A stretch of 45,228 bases of DNA from Bradyrhizobium valentinum. GTDB taxonomy: Bacteria > Pseudomonadota > Alphaproteobacteria > Rhizobiales > Xanthobacteraceae. The position numbers and the translations under genes were made by a program. The notes under the pieces are model-generated. The model was not told where the DNA came from. It did not search any database and saw only the letters and a program-made list of their open reading frames with translations. Location: positions 1 through 45,228 of the forward strand of contig NZ_LLXX01000074.1 in assembly GCF_001440405.1 (NCBI RefSeq). Reading direction: 5' to 3'. Positions 1-8,670 of this stretch are shown here, in pieces; positions within the stretch are counted from its first letter, which is position 1, and each line of letters opens with the position of its first letter.

Positions 1-13
1 GGTACAGCCGGTC

Positions 14-247
14 GTGATCAATCGGAACGCCCGGTCGCGATCGCTCGGTACGCGCAACAAACTGAATGGCAACAAAGTGGCGCGCAGCGACGGTGCAAAG
101 CCGCTCATGGAACTCCCCGACGCGTTTCCGAATGACGTCGATTACGATTGGTACATTCGAGAGGCCGAAAGCATCCTCATCGATATCGGCTACCGATCTG
201 AACGGCCGACGCTAGATCAGCATCTCCTACTCGCCGCGGTGATATGA
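14..247 (+). CDS. Hypothetical protein, possibly a truncated C-terminal part
   Basis: A 77-residue reading frame beginning with a GTG 13 bases from the window edge; the true start may lie outside. I do not recognise the family. The C-terminal half is acidic and tyrosine-rich and looks like ordinary soluble protein. Its TGA overlaps the ATG of the following DUF1643 gene by four bases (ATGA), which argues that it is a real, co-translated gene. No function can be assigned. Confidence 0.5.
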   Translation: MINRNARSRSLGTRNKLNGNKVARSDGAKPLMELPDAFPNDVDYDWYIREAESILIDIGYRSERPTLDQHLLLAAVI

Positions 248-753
248 TGGAAGCAATGAAAAGCGCGATCATCTCGTCATGCGGTTTGTATCGCTACGAT
301 CTGCGCAGGGATTGGGATGCGAACTTGCAGCCGCTTGTGCTCGGCATGCTCAAGCCTTCGAAAGCCGATCACAAAATTGACGACCCGACGATTGTTCGCG
401 GCGTTTATCGCGCGAAAACGATGAATTGCGGATCTCTGATCGTGTGGAATCTCGGCGCAGGTCGCGCGACCGAACCGCAAGACTGGATGGCGATGCCAGA
501 CCCGATCGGTCCCGACAATGACCGGCATATTCGAGACATCCTGACCGAATGCAAGGAGCGCAACGGCATCGCCGTCGCCGGTTGGGGCGTCTACGGCGAC
601 TTCATGAACCGCGACCTGGCCGCGATGGAAATCGCGCATACCGTCCAGCTACCAGGATCGAGAGGCCCTGTTGAGCAGATTCCGGACGATTCTGTCCTCA
701 AAAACACCTATTATCGTGTTATTGACAAACCAAGTGCCTCGTCAGGGCTTTGA
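244..753 (+). CDS. DUF1643 domain protein
   Basis: The 169-residue product has the DUF1643 signature: an N-terminal 'LKPSKADHKIDDPTI' stretch (family form LNPSTAD...DDPTI), a 'SLIVWNLGAGRAT' segment and 'GPDND', followed by an 'AGWG' turn. DUF1643 proteins are small, cytoplasmic, of unknown biochemical function, and are common on phages, plasmids and islands. The length is normal and no break is seen. The start overlaps the stop of the upstream frame, so the two form a small operon. Family assignment is from recognisable motifs; the role is unknown. Confidence 0.8.
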   Translation: MMEAMKSAIISSCGLYRYDLRRDWDANLQPLVLGMLKPSKADHKIDDPTIVRGVYRAKTMNCGSLIVWNLGAGRATEPQDWMAMPDPIGPDNDRHIRDILTECKERNGIAVAGWGVYGDFMNRDLAAMEIAHTVQLPGSRGPVEQIPDDSVLKNTYYRVIDKPSASSGL

Positions 754-817
754 GCCGTGAGTTCAGTATTCTTTAGCGCCCACTGTGTGGGGCAGTGTTG
801 GCTTAGCGGAGTCGATC

Positions 818-1456
818 ATGACCCCAACCCACCGCATTATCCAGGAGTCGTCCGGAATTCGATTTTCAAGGATCGTCAGTTTTCTCTATGGATCGGCCGC
901 GGACATCGCTTTCTTCATCACAATTCTATCTGTTGTCTGTTTCGTAAGCGGCCAAGTCGTGCCGAAGACGATCGACACGGGCCAGCAGACATGCATCGAA
1001 TCGCTTGCCGTAGAGGGGGCGGATGGCTCCGTTTGCCATCCAACACAGCGTCAGGACGCGCAAGCGCTTCAAAGACTCCTGGACACAATAAGTGCCGAAG
1101 CGCATTGAGCGAAGTACTTATGCCTCATGCTGCTAATCTGGTAGTGGCATTCGGCAGGCCGAGGAAGCTATGGCGCGGTGACGGCTGCGACAGTCTCATT
1201 CGTCGGCTGGATATTCGTGTTCACAAGCACGTTTCTGATCGATCATTTCGAATTGTTCGGACTATATCAAGAGCACCCGATCTCGCGAGCCGCGCAAGCC
1301 AGCGCCGCAATTCGCACCCCGCTGCACCAAAGATTTGTGCGGCATCTCACATATTCGCCTTTATCGTCGCGTCTGAGCCGCGCCCGTCACGACGATCGGG
1401 AATCTGTTACTTGCAGCCGTGATGACCGCTTACATCTTTGTCGGCATCTTCTCAAT
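818..1456 (+). pseudogene. Remnant of a methanethiol S-methyltransferase (MddA/NnrU-like) gene
   Basis: Three separate pieces resembling the membrane methyltransferase MddA lie in order but in different frames: an N-terminal segment with 'FLYG...VVPKTID' (about 850-980), a middle piece 'GWIFVFTSTFLIDHFELFGL' (about 1205-1265) and a C-terminal piece 'LLLAAVMTAYIFVGI' (about 1405-1450). MddA methylates methanethiol to dimethyl sulfide in the inner membrane. A GGAG lies six bases before the ATG at 818, so the original start may survive. Frameshifts and deletions between the pieces make it non-functional. Assignment to MddA rather than a related NnrU or isoprenylcysteine methyltransferase-type protein is by recall of the motifs. 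Confidence 0.6.
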
Positions 1457-2435
1457 CATCAAACAGTCTTCTGCGGCCAACGCCGTCGTCGGCGTTGGTT
1501 ACCAGTATGTCCAGCGTCGGATAGAGCCTCTCGCGAAAGGCTGCGCCGCCGAGAGAACCGCCATTCCACCAAACGGTGATTGCGCCTGCCTGGTCTCCTT
1601 GAGCTCTGCCACCGATCACCAGCCGGTTCGCTGCACGGCGTCCATTTGCACACATGGAAGAACGACGCGCTTGTCAACCAGGCAATCAAGGCCAGGTCCG
1701 AGAACTGCGCGAAGGTAGCCTAGATGGGCCTTTTCGGTCGAGACGAGTACAGGATGTTCAGCTCGCTAATCACGAGCATGGGAAGGGTGTTGCAAGGACG
1801 GAAGCGAAGGCCTGGTCCCACTCGTGGAGCTCAACTTCGAGGGGCTGCCGGGTCCGAGGAGACAGCGTCAAAGGCGTTCTTTTCCGAAATGATGCCGCTC
1901 GAAAACATAACTTTATCCCAGAGGATGCGTCGAGCGATCTCACGAGGGTCTGCAGGCACTTGAGCGCGGTGAGTGCAAAACCAGCCAAGCCGCATTTCAA
2001 GCGGCAAGACGAACAAGAAGGTTCTCAGCCGAAGCGTATGACAACCTTGAAAGGTGCTTACTCGATCTTGAAAGGATTGGCTGAGGCGGTTCAACTAGAA
2101 GCTAGACGGCACCTATATAGGCGACTTCCTGATTAGGTCTGCTCTCAGCCTCGCGCAAACTTGCGAGAAGGAATACGATCCCCGCGCGCGATCAGATCCT
2201 GGTCAGTTCGCCGAAGTTCCGGATCACCTTCGGATCGCCGAAGTCGCCGCCGGATCTCCGGAGCGGCTAAGGGCGACGCCGCCGACATGCCTAGGCTTAC
2301 GGGAGAGGACCTCCGCACGCATGACGGCGCTCTGAGAGAAGCACTCGATCGCTTCACCGGGCGCGATCCGTCGTCAGAACTGAGGCAGGCGCAGCACTGT
2401 TTGCATGAGCGGATCGTCCGTATCGAGCATTGCTC
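1457..2435. other. Gene-poor, decayed stretch
   Basis: I see no reading frame in either strand with a recognisable family, a good ribosome site or consistent codon use. Several open frames of 60-170 codons exist but overlap one another on both strands and look fortuitous. Confidence 0.5.
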
Positions 2436-2525
2436 TCACGAACCCGAGCGAAAAGCATCCATCGCGTGGGCCAATAGTATGCCGATGCTCAGAAAAATGA
2501 GTGTCCCGACAAGAGCCGAATACAT
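2436..2525 (-). CDS. Putative 29-residue single-pass membrane protein
   Basis: A 30-codon frame on the minus strand starts with ATG at 2525, five bases after a perfect GGAGGT ribosome-binding site. The product is one hydrophobic helix (LVGTLIFLSIGILLAHAMDA) followed by a short polar tail with an arginine and a serine, typical of a small inner-membrane protein with its C-terminus in the cytoplasm. It resembles small hypothetical proteins I associate with Bradyrhizobium, but I cannot name a family. The strong Shine-Dalgarno and clean hydrophobic composition in otherwise decayed DNA are the reasons for calling it. Confidence 0.5.
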   Translation of the reverse strand: MYSALVGTLIFLSIGILLAHAMDAFRSGS

Positions 2526-3060
2526 ATGCCACCTCCATCGCTCACTTCCTTTGAACTGCGCGACCGCTTACACAGTCAAATTATTCCTTGAGCACGAAAT
2601 GGGATCGCAGCCAACTGATGAGTCTGGGCCACAGCGGCTAGCTGGCAACATGTGGAACTATCAAAGGCAGAAGCTGTAAAACCCAGCTGTTCTGTTCGAA
2701 CCGGCGTAATAGGCGTAGTGCGGATGACCGAAAAACGCGTGTGGCTAATGTGCAACGGATACTTGGTTTCTGCGCGGGAATGTCCAAAACGAACGCTCCG
2801 GCCCTTGAGACGCCTGTAGCATCTGCACGCAAGAATTGGGGCGTCCGGATGACTTTTCAAGCTCGAAGGATGAGAGCTTATTGTCTCTTTGGGAGGTGCG
2901 CGCCGGCAAGTGTTGGCCGGTTGCGCGAACGCCGGACGTTGCCGCTTTGGTGGTAACAATCTGCGCACCTATGCTGAATTGCTTCGTTCGGAAATGGACC
3001 GGCGGGAGCTGAAGTACATCCCGATTAATTGGTCTGAATAGGCCGCTGCACGGCATACCG
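2526..3060. other. Intergenic DNA without recognised genes
   Basis: Only short overlapping frames on both strands with no recognisable similarity; I see no promoter or repeat that I would defend. Confidence 0.4.
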
Positions 3061-3200
3061 ATGAAAGACCTGCAGAAGCACTTGAAAAAGCTCCGCACTG
3101 ATGCAGCCGAATGCAAATTGATCAGCGACCTGGCACTGACCAGGAAAAGCGAGAGCTGTTCGCAAGGCTTGCGGATCACTTGAGTGTCGTGGCGTCCTAG
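3061..3200 (+). pseudogene. Frameshifted small conserved protein (rhizobial hypothetical)
   Basis: The frame opens with 'MKDLQKHLKKLRTDAAEC' and 'LISDLA', then continues in another frame as 'DQEKRELFARLADHLSVVAS' before a TAG. Joined, the two halves form a roughly 46-residue charged, helical protein of a kind common in Bradyrhizobium genomes. The 140-base span is not a multiple of three, consistent with a single small indel near 3130. Function unknown. Confidence 0.6.
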
Positions 3201-3302
3201 GTCGCGCCCGCCATATCTGCGAAAGTCGCCACCACGGAGACGGAGCTATAAACACAGTCGCTCGTGCTTAAGGAGCGGCTCTGGGTTCACGAGAGTGGGA
3301 CT

Positions 3303-4039
3303 TATGTGAAATTTGACGAGGCGGGTAAGCTGAGCACGATTTTGCCTCTGTGGTTGCCGCGATTGTTGATTACGCAGTCGCCGGGACGAAGCGTCGGAAG
3401 GAGGACTTTCTCGACAAGAGGCGGAAACTCTCGCGATCGTTCGGCCCCTCGAGAAACCATGGAGCCTCGATCCGGGCAGGTGCAATGCGGCCAGGAAGTC
3501 TTCCAGCGGCCGTGCGGAATCTTGCTGGGACTCCTCTCGCTACCGGGCGCCCACCCCCGCAAGGCCGCCATATCAATCCGTTCCAGATCTCGTCGCTGAA
3601 GACCAAGCGCTCAGGTTCGAGGCGATCTTGAATTTGATCCACTGCGTTCGCTGTCTGGCGACGTCCGGACGGTCGCGTTCGCCAGCCACCACCTTGCTCT
3701 TTGAAGCTGAGCTTCTCGGCGTGGACGAACTCCCACTCAACGGTAATCAGCCTTCAGCCCGCGATCAGCGAGCTCGGCGACCAAGCCGCGCAAGGTGAAG
3801 TCCCCTTGATTCGTCCTAAAACCCCGACACGATTTTCGCCGGAAATCGCCTTCGGCCTGTGGACGCCCATCCTGCCGGGCGCCACGCTGCCGGTTTCTCC
3901 CGATGCCGTCGCACCCATCCTACGGCGGTGCTGACTGACCGCAACACCGAACTGTTTAGCCGCCTCGCTCCGGGACAATCCGCCGGTAAGAACCTACAAC
4001 GACCCGCTTCCGAAGATCCTCAGAGTAAGGCTTTCCCAT
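3303..4039 (-). pseudogene. IS630-family transposase remnant
   Basis: Reading the minus strand from 4039, the pieces follow IS630 transposase order: 'MGKPYSEDLRKRVVV' start, 'SRSEAAKQFGV' helix-turn-helix, 'MGVHRPKAISGE', 'ERLVFSDEIWN' (DDE core), 'LRGWAPGSE', 'VPHGRWKT', 'APWFLEGP', 'VEKVLLPTLRPGD' and a degenerate 'NRGNHRGK'. They lie in at least three frames, so the gene is frameshifted, and the last third (the conserved PYSPDLNPIE region with the final acidic residue) is absent. The element is dead and no terminal inverted repeats were identified. Confidence 0.8.
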
Positions 4040-4505
4040 CCATGCTGGCCTTCACGCCGAGCCTCATGGTAAATCAGAATTCTCCTGATTTGGGAACCCC
4101 GAATCGATTTAAGCTAACCTCATCACGCTTTAGATTAGTCCCTCCGCGGCTTTGCTCCACGGCTTCTTCAGCCCCCCTTCGCGATGGCTCGTTGCACTTC
4201 GCTAACCCTTTGCCCTCATGCGGTTGGATAGAAGACTTCCACTTTCAAGCAGCCGTTCATACTCGGCACTCCTGAGAAACCGCCCGGCAAACCGGGGGTT
4301 TCTTCCCCTTGTGTCACGGGCAGCCTTTTAGACGTCGTTCCGGGGCGCTCACGAAGCGAGCGAACCGGCAATCCAGAGATCGCGGCGAGAGGTTTCCGGG
4401 TGCGCAATCCAAATCGGCTGCTACCGACTTGCACCATTAAGACCCGCGAATCCGGTTACACCCGAGTTCGACTTGCCCTGGAATGACGGTTAGAAATGCA
4501 GCCGC
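4040..4505. other. Stretch between IS remnant and dctA, no gene seen
   Basis: A 74-codon frame on the minus strand (4437-4216) has no recognisable family and no good ribosome site. A short GC-rich imperfect dyad (AAACCGCCCGGC...CCGGGGGTTT, about 4276-4303) is present. dctA ends at 4506, so part of this stretch is its 3' flank. Confidence 0.4.
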
Positions 4506-5828
4506 CTACCCTGCCGTGTTCGAGGTCTCGCCGTCGTTGGGATCGATTTTCTGGTTAAGCCGCGCATGCAGCGTGGCCTGGTCGAGTTCGCCTTCCCACC
4601 AGGCCACGAACACCGCGGCAATACCGTTGCCGATGATATTAGTAAGGGCGCGCACCTCGCTCATAAATTTGTCGATCGAGAACACGATTGCCATGCCCGG
4701 CACCAGCACTGGATTAACCACTGAAAGCGTCGCCGCGAGCGTGATGAAGCCGGCCCCGGTGATACCGCTTGCGCCTTTCGAAGTCAGCATCGCCACAACG
4801 AGAATGGTCAGCTGCTGGCCGAAGCTGAGATCGACCCCGAGCGCCTGAGCGATAAACAGCGTTGCCAAGGTCATGTAGATGTTGGTGCCATCGAGGTTGA
4901 AGGAGTAGCCGGTAGGCACCACGAGGCCGACCACCGGCTTGGAGCAGCCCAGCCGCTCGAGCTTCGTCATCAACTGCGGCAGCGCACTTTCCGAGGACGA
5001 GGTGCCGAGCACGAGCAAGAGCTCATCCTTGATATAGGCGATAAACTTGAAGATCGAAAACCCGACGAAGCGCGAGATCAGACCGAGCACGACCACCACG
5101 AACAGCGCGGCCGTAGCATAGAACAGCGCGACGAGACCGATCAGATTGCCGAGCGCCGATGGTCCGAACTTACCGATCGTGAAGGCCATGGCCCCGAACG
5201 CGCCGATCGGCGCTACCTTCATGACAATGGCGATGACGCCGAACACCGCGTGCGCCGCGTCGTCGATCATGCCACGCAACTTTGCGCCGCGCTCACCCAG
5301 CGCCATCAGCGAGAAGCCGAACAGAATCGCAAACAAGAGCACCTGCAGGATATCGCCGCGCGCCAGCGCGCCGACCACGGTGTCGGGAATGATATTGAGG
5401 ATGAAATCGACGCTTTTCGAGGCTTCCGCCTGCTTCACGTAGTTGGCGACGGCTGCGGCATCGGGCTTGGCCGCAAGGCCGTGGCCGATCTGAAAAAGAT
5501 TGCCCATCACCAGGCCGAGCACCAAGGCAAAGGTGGAGACGACCTCGAAATAGACAAGCGCCTTGAGGCCGACCCGGCCGACCTTTTTCGCATCCTGGAT
5601 GTGCGCGATGCCCGAGACTACGGTGCAGAAGATGATCGGCGCGATCAGCATCTTGATTAGCTTAATGAAGCCGTCACCGAGCGCCTTGACCCAGTCGTTG
5701 GTCGCGAGCGACGGCCACAGCCAACCGACGAGGACGCCAATCAGAATAGCGATCAGCACCTGAACGTAGAGGATTTTGTACCAAGTTCGCGACGCCCGCG
5801 CGGACGCCGCAGTTGCGATGGTGGTCAT
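4506..5828 (-). CDS. dctA: C4-dicarboxylate/proton (or sodium) symporter DctA
   Basis: The 440-residue inner-membrane protein of the dicarboxylate/amino acid:cation symporter family imports succinate, fumarate and malate, the carbon supply of bacteroids. Hallmarks are the N-terminal helices followed by '[17 protein letters not shown]', the serine-rich hairpin '[13 protein letters not shown]', the '[15 protein letters not shown]' motif and the second hairpin '[12 protein letters not shown]'. Length is normal for DctA. I chose ATG 5828 because it follows GGAAGGAGCG by three bases and gives the usual 'MTTIAT' start; a longer frame to 5888 runs through the leader hairpin. It stands alone, divergently placed from the nod remnants. 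A broken paralogue with the same leader lies at 34.4-34.8 kb. Confidence 0.95.
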   Translation of the reverse strand: MTTIATAASARASRTWYKILYVQVLIAILIGVLVGWLWPSLATNDWVKALGDGFIKLIKMLIAPIIFCTVVSGIAHIQDAKKVGRVGLKALVYFEVVSTFALVLGLVMGNLFQIGHGLAAKPDAAAVANYVKQAEASKSVDFILNIIPDTVVGALARGDILQVLLFAILFGFSLMALGERGAKLRGMIDDAAHAVFGVIAIVMKVAPIGAFGAMAFTIGKFGPSALGNLIGLVALFYATAALFVVVVLGLISRFVGFSIFKFIAYIKDELLLVLGTSSSESALPQLMTKLERLGCSKPVVGLVVPTGYSFNLDGTNIYMTLATLFIAQALGVDLSFGQQLTILVVAMLTSKGASGITGAGFITLAATLSVVNPVLVPGMAIVFSIDKFMSEVRALTNIIGNGIAAVFVAWWEGELDQATLHARLNQKIDPNDGETSNTAG

Positions 5829-5860
5829 GACGCTCCTTCCCATACGAACTCGAACACCGA

Positions 5861-5886
5861 GCCGTCGCGCGTTGAGAGGCGACGGC
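5861..5886 (-). promoter_or_regulatory. Leader hairpin upstream of dctA
   Basis: A perfect 8-bp inverted repeat (GCCGTCGC / GCGACGGC) encloses a 10-base loop, 33 bases before the dctA ATG on the minus strand. The ruined dctA copy at 34875-34899 keeps the loop sequence but has a different stem that still pairs, as expected for an RNA structure in the 5' leader rather than chance. Confidence 0.6.
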
Positions 5887-5932
5887 ATCAGACGAGCTTT
5901 TCATGCCAGCCGTGTCCGATTGAAGACGACGA

Positions 5933-5948
5933 TGTCGGAAACCCGACA
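5933..5948 (-). promoter_or_regulatory. TGT-N10-ACA dyad upstream of dctA
   Basis: A 16-base palindrome TGTCGGGTTTCCGACA about 105 bases upstream of the dctA start. It fits the TGT-N10-ACA spacing of NifA upstream activator sites, but I find no convincing GG-N10-GC sigma-54 promoter between it and dctA, so another dyad-binding regulator is equally possible. The same dyad with a changed centre occurs at 34942-34957 before the dctA pseudogene. Confidence 0.4.
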
Positions 5949-6074
5949 GCCTGCAGCGTGATTCCAAAGGCAGGCTGGCTGTTACGTGTATTTTCTCTCG
6001 ATAAGCAAGACGCGCACCACGCGCGAAGCCATGCGGCCGTCAACCCGCCAGACGGTGAACCGACACTCTCCTGA

Positions 6075-6383
6075 CTAGCTTGGCCGAACGCCGGAACCGT
6101 TCGTGCCGCCGAAGGCAGAGGCGTTGTTCAGCGCCACGCGCACCTTGCGCTGGCGCAGCACATTGGACGTGGCGTCGAGATCGACGAGCTGCTTGCAGTC
6201 GATGTCATGCTCCGATAGCGCTTTGAGGTCGGCGCCGATCCTGACCTTCAGCTCGTAAAGCTCGGAATCGACGATCGGGCCGATGGCGGTGCGGCCTTCG
6301 CGCATCTCTTTCCAGATGGAGGCGGCGCAGGTGTCTAGGCCGCACAGCCCGCCCATTCCGGTAATGACGACGCTCCTCTCCAT
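6075..6383 (-). pseudogene. nodE: nodE remnant: internally deleted beta-ketoacyl-ACP synthase
   Basis: The 102-residue frame joins the first ~68 residues of a NodE-type ketosynthase ('VVITGMGGLCGL', 'IWKEMREGRTAIGPI') directly to its last ~30 ('LDATSNVLRQRKVRVALNNA', 'AFGGTN'). About 300 residues, including the active-site cysteine and both histidines, are missing, apparently by an in-frame deletion, so the product cannot work. NodE, with NodF, builds the polyunsaturated acyl chain of host-specific Nod factors. Its ATG follows the nodF stop directly (TGAATG), the usual nodFE arrangement. Confidence 0.85.
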
Positions 6384-6633
6384 TCAGGCCTTCTTAGCGA
6401 GGAAGCCGTGGACAGCTTCAACCGTGTCGCCGATATGCTTGAGGTTCGACCAGGCATCATCCGTGTTCATCTCGATCTGCACGCCGTTGGACTGTTCCAG
6501 GTCGTAGATGAGGTCCGTCAACTCCGGCGACTGGATGCCACGCAAGGTAAGTTCCGTGGCGATCGTTGTCTCGCCGCCGCCAGCGGGTATTCCTTGGTTT
6601 TGGCGATGTTCCTTCGCGAGTTTGATCTGCCAT
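6384..6633 (-). pseudogene. nodF: nodF remnant: frameshifted specialised acyl carrier protein
   Basis: The C-terminal two thirds match NodF closely ('ATELTLRGIQS', 'LIYDLEQSNGVQIEMNTDDA', 'WSNLKHIGD'). The native start 'MADQ' is present at 6633 but in another frame, and roughly ten residues between it and 'KLAKEHRQNQGIPAGGGE' are missing, so the gene has an early frameshift and deletion. The phosphopantetheine serine survives, but its context is IQSPEL instead of the usual DSL. NodF carries the growing acyl chain for NodE. The nod box lies 128 bases upstream. Confidence 0.8.
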
Positions 6634-6760
6634 CCTGTGGCTTCCATCAGGCGCCTCGACGCGAACGCGACGCCGTTCCTCAGCCGAGCCGCGTCGCCGA
6701 TAGAAGCAGTGACGTGATCGGTGGGCGTCAGGTGCTGTTGCCAATGCAACATTCCGCAAC

Positions 6761-6807
6761 ATTGGTAAAATTGATTTTTTGGATGGTAAGCATCCACGGC
6801 GCGTATC
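6761..6807 (-). promoter_or_regulatory. nod box (NodD-binding promoter element)
   Basis: On the minus strand the run GATGCTTACCATCCAAAAAA then TCAATTTTACCAATG matches the 3' two thirds of the nod box consensus (GATG...ATCNAAACAATCRATTTTACCAAT); the 5' ATCCA part is poorly kept. It is correctly oriented and spaced upstream of the nodF start. NodD with host flavonoids would activate here, though the genes behind it are broken. Confidence 0.8.
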
Positions 6808-6955
6808 AATTCCTGGCGCAGGACAAGAAAGTCGCACCCTGGACGCCCTCTACAGCGGCCGGCCCCTCGGGTGCGAGTCGACCGCCTCCGGTCTGTCGCC
6901 AGGCATCGAGGCCGCGATGGGCGCGGCCCGGGAAAGTGAAAACAAAGACACGATA

Positions 6956-7109
6956 ATGGCGACCATCGGCACCTTCACCTTGAACGGCAATGGCTTTTCC
7001 GGCTCGATTCGCACCTCGCTCTCAATGCCAAGGCCAAGCTGGTCCGCCTCGAGAACCCTCTGAAGGGCCGCACTTCCGCATCTTGGAGGCTAATGCCGAT
7101 TATTCGTAG
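6956..7109 (+). pseudogene. 5' fragment of a DUF736 gene
   Basis: The start 'MATIGTFTLNGNGFSGSIRT' is the characteristic N-terminus of DUF736 proteins. After residue ~21 a frameshift occurs: the continuation 'LNAKAKLVRLENP' and later 'HFRILEANADY' are in other frames, and the second half of the roughly 100-residue family is absent. DUF736 proteins are small, of unknown function, typical of rhizobial plasmids and islands. It faces a second broken DUF736 gene that ends at 7237. Confidence 0.75.
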
Positions 7110-7197
7110 CGTGGGATTATGCGAAGTCGTTGGCTGTTAGTCCCGGTTTTCCAGGTCTTTTGTCGCTGTGCCGCTCCGCATAATAACGGGCTGCGGT

Positions 7198-7230
7198 CCG
7201 CGGTGCCTCGCCTGTTGCGAGGCACCGCGG
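7198..7230. terminator. Strong hairpin, possible terminator after DUF736 pseudogene
   Basis: A perfect 13-bp inverted repeat (CCGCGGTGCCTCG / CGAGGCACCGCGG) with a 7-base loop lies between the two converging DUF736 remnants, seven bases beyond the stop of the minus-strand copy. No T-run follows on either strand, so it is a stable stem-loop that may or may not terminate transcription. Confidence 0.5.
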
Positions 7231-7236
7231 TGTCGG

Positions 7237-7537
7237 TCAGCGCGACCAGATCAGCGCAAACTCGCCATCGTCGCCTTCGAAGAGGTTGGCGTAGACGGGC
7301 GCGGTGAGGGACGGATCGTCGAGGTTAACCGAGTAGTAGGTGCGGTTGTCCTTCGAGGTCCGGCGCCAGGCGGCACCGATCTCGACCCCGGACGATCACG
7401 CGCAGGTCTGGCGCCTTGTCGCTGGTGGAGGCGGGCTCGCTGGGGACGAGGCGCGCCTTGGCGTTGATCGCAAGCGTCTTGATGATGCCGGTGTAGGTGC
7501 CATCGTTGCTGCGGGTGAACGAACCGATCTGGGACAT
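7237..7537 (-). pseudogene. DUF736 gene with a 2-base deletion
   Basis: A good ribosome site (AGGAG, seven bases before ATG 7537) leads into 'MSQIGSFTRSNDGTYTGIIK' and '[10 protein letters not shown]', then the frame changes and the rest of the DUF736 domain ('[15 protein letters not shown]', 'LDDPSLTAP', '[12 protein letters not shown]', 'LIWSR') is found in another frame up to a TGA at 7237. Comparison with the near-identical segment at 19655-19818 shows that two bases are missing near 7390. Without that deletion the gene would encode a normal 100-residue protein. Confidence 0.85.
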
Positions 7538-8469
7538 GGTGGATCTCCTGTGCTGTGAAAGCCTGCGACCATCGCGGCCTTGTGGCGATCTTGAGCCCCG
7601 GGACGGCCGACCCGCACCGTCAGGCTGCCGCGCATGCGGAGATGGCGTGCGGCTATCTTGTTGCTGCGCGAGGAGCGGCGCAGCCGCGGGGAAGAAGATC
7701 GCCGGCACGTTATTGCGGGGAACAGGCCGGGTCGCAGACCACATCTCGGGTCCGCCCAGCAAATCGGTCGTAGAGCATCACGGCACGCCTGGAGAACCAC
7801 CCGCTCCCGTCGGGCTCGCATGGCATGATGACCTCTGGTCCTCCTCACAGCGTCAGGTTGGCACAGTGCGCATGTCGGCCATCAGCGACGCGATTAATGC
7901 GTCGCTGCCGTCAACTACCAACGCTAGTGATTGATCAAAATGAAAGACACGGCAATTATTGGTGAACGTTGGGCCGATCGAACACCACGTGGCGCGAGCA
8001 TCACATGCAAAGACTTCGGCATATAACATCAACCAAGGGTCCGCTCTCGCAAACGAACTTGATGCGCCGATTCGCCGGTCGCAGAAATGCCGCGTGCGCA
8101 GGCTCGATCCAGTATAACTTCTCTTGGAGATAGCATGATGGACTGTTCAGTGTGATCGCAGCCGCAGGCCCAAAGGCCTCGCGCATTGGCCTGTCAATCG
8201 TCCGCCCTCTGGGCTGAGCACCTCATGATTCCAATTCGCCGACGTAGGCGAGCACATCGTGGACTCAATCGTGGCAGGTCTCAGGCAGATCAACTCGTGA
8301 GCCGCCCGAATGAGGCAGAGCTTGGCCAAAGAAGATTCAACGGAAGCAGAGCATCCACGTCAGTATTCTGTCACGCCGCCGCATTTAGGCGCAGCTTAGT
8401 CCTCTCGTAGAATGGATTAGACCGTTCGCAGCAGGGAATGAAGATGGCAGCAAGCGAGACAAGCTTTGA
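7538..8469. other. Intergenic stretch with a 9-bp dyad
   Basis: No recognisable gene in six frames. It contains a perfect inverted repeat CAGCGACGC-N7-GCGTCGCTG at 7883-7907, immediately followed by GTCAACTACCA at 7910, a sequence shared with the lux-box-like site near 15459. Candidate frames on both strands overlap each other and look fortuitous. Confidence 0.4.
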
Positions 8470-8670
8470 GCAATCGGTGATCCGCATGGCGGCTGGACGC
8501 TTCCGCCAGACGTCTACCGAGAAATCGGCTTGGCATTGGCCGCGATCGGCAAGCCGATCTGCATCGTACAGGAGGGCGGCTACCGACTGGACGCGTTGTC
8601 GGCCTGCGCAGCGCATTTATCCCCGGGCCTGCGAATTGGAATGAAGGAAACAGGCAGGAGCCATACATGA
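8470..8670 (+). pseudogene. C-terminal fragment of a histone deacetylase/acetylpolyamine amidohydrolase family gene
   Basis: The frame reads 'GDPHGGWTLPPDVYREIGL' followed by 'AAIGKPICIVQEGGYRLDAL' and a short tail to a TGA at 8668-8670. 'VQEGGY' near the C-terminus is diagnostic for the class II HDAC-like amidohydrolase fold found in bacteria, which deacetylates polyamines or related amides. The first ~270 residues with the zinc ligands are absent, so this is a dead 3' stub. Its stop overlaps the next ATG (ATGA). Confidence 0.7.

Noticed and set aside
1144..1159. GG-N10-GC spacing near 1145
   Set aside because: The -12 region (AGGCC) does not fit TTGC, and it lies within the mddA-like remnant.
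4095..4125. nod-box-like AATCGATTT run
   Set aside because: Only a short part of the nod box tail matches; the GATG and ATC blocks are missing and no nod gene follows.
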